The notes below the pieces were generated by a model. The model was not told the origin of the DNA and ran no database searches. It saw only the letters and a list, made by a program, of their open reading frames with translations. From JBBQLG01 sp038327655 (GTDB lineage: Bacteria > Bacteroidota > Bacteroidia > Cytophagales > Spirosomataceae), in assembly GCA_038327655.1 (NCBI GenBank), contig JBBQLG010000010.1, positions 1-64,000 of the forward strand: a stretch of DNA of 64,000 nucleotides, in the 5' to 3' direction. Below, piece after piece: positions 63,622 through 64,000 of this stretch (positions are counted from its first letter, which is position 1; every line of letters starts with the position of its first letter). A program made the translations under genes and the position numbers.

Positions 63622-64000
63622 ATGGCCCTGACCGCTGACCAATTGCAGGCCATCGACCGGCATCTGCGCAAAGACAACTGGCTGCTCAACGAAACCCTTA
63701 TTGCTGAACTCACCGACCATTACATAGCGGGAATTGACGAGCAGATGATCGCGGGAGTTTCGTTTGAAAAGGCCCTCACGGAAGTACACGCGGGTTTTGG
63801 CGGACGGAAGGGGTTACTGACACTGGAAGAAAAGTTTGAGGAGAAGCCTGCTGTGTCGGTTTTTCCCGATTTTGTGGCCACGTTTTTGTTGTACGCCAAA
63901 CCACCCCGTCTTATTTTTTCGCTGCTGTTAGTCATAGCTTCCTACCTAATTTGTGAGCAGAATTTGGTCGTAGCGTGGGGAAGACCTGTCTATATCGCGC
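63622..64000 (+). CDS. Membrane protein paired with PadR (partial)
   Basis: The gene starts 1 nt after padR and runs off the right edge after 126 codons. The first 65 residues (ALTADQLQAIDRHLRKDNW, LIAELTDHYIAGIDEQ) form a helical N-terminal domain like those preceding membrane segments in PadR-linked sensor or permease proteins. A hydrophobic segment appears at about residues 90-108 (LIFSLLLVIASYLI). The remainder is not in view. Confidence 0.75.
   Translation, partial: MALTADQLQAIDRHLRKDNWLLNETLIAELTDHYIAGIDEQMIAGVSFEKALTEVHAGFGGRKGLLTLEEKFEEKPAVSVFPDFVATFLLYAKPPRLIFSLLLVIASYLICEQNLVVAWGRPVYIA

Noticed and set aside
1..64000. CRISPR arrays, tRNA or rRNA genes, prophage
   Set aside because: No regularly spaced direct repeats, cloverleaf-like or rRNA-like sequences, integrases or phage structural genes were recognised by eye.

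Overview
The window looks like a chromosomal segment of a Bacteroidota species, most likely order Cytophagales, family Spirosomataceae (Spirosoma-like). Supporting signs are the type IX secretion genes porU and porV, promoters of the Bacteroidota form (TTTG or TTG, about 19 nt, then TAnnTTTG), an atpD-atpC pair with no other ATP synthase genes beside it, CarboxypepD-reg and DUF4369 proteins, and almost no Shine-Dalgarno sites. The taxon is inferred from gene content and was not searched.

Layout. 1-3525 (minus) is the start of a division/cell-wall cluster: rsmH, an ftsL-like gene, ftsI. Just upstream, 3583-4104 is a small unit bounded by perfect 28-bp inverted repeats and carrying a frameshifted GxxExxY gene. 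4116-11000 holds a TlpA-like thioredoxin, an AT-rich glycosylase-like gene, an orphan DUF433 gene, an SGNH lipoprotein, an ABC ATPase and a large membrane TPR protein. 11301-18797 is an accessory, defence-like block: mcrB (with an EVE domain) and mcrC, a tsdA-like dihaem cytochrome with a DsrE-like protein, then an AT-rich, overlapping pair of an OLD-like AAA ATPase and a DUF3226 TOPRIM protein. 18886-32526 is core metabolism: malQ, atpD-atpC, a glycosyltransferase-like membrane protein, PAP2 phosphatase, a cysteine hydrolase, exbB-exbD, an AlkB-type monooxygenase with an MDR oxidoreductase, glpF-glpK and a DnaQ-type exonuclease. 32584-37836 is nuoKLMN. 37933-50909 holds a GtrA-like protein, a small lipoprotein, a SprT-like protease, porU-porV, an M16-like protein without its metal site, plsY, an M20 peptidase, a DUF1207-like protein and purB. 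51017-64000 holds carB (no allosteric domain), a lipoprotein, two ferritin-like proteins, a degraded ORF, membrane and surface proteins (one with a nonsense codon in its signal peptide), an MsbA-like exporter and a padR unit that runs off the right edge.

Two patterns cross the window. First, long palindromes sit between codirectional neighbouring genes: after ftsI and between atpD/atpC, exbB/exbD, nuoK/nuoL, glpF/glpK, the MDR gene/alkB and the ABC ATPase/SGNH gene. They fall into at least three sequence families and look like dispersed extragenic repeats. Second, three genes are broken by single lesions: a frameshift near 3903, and in-frame TAA codons at 57204-57206 and 61226-61228. The strongest candidates for an undescribed system are the AAA/DUF3226 pair beside EVE-McrBC and the inverted-repeat GxxExxY unit.
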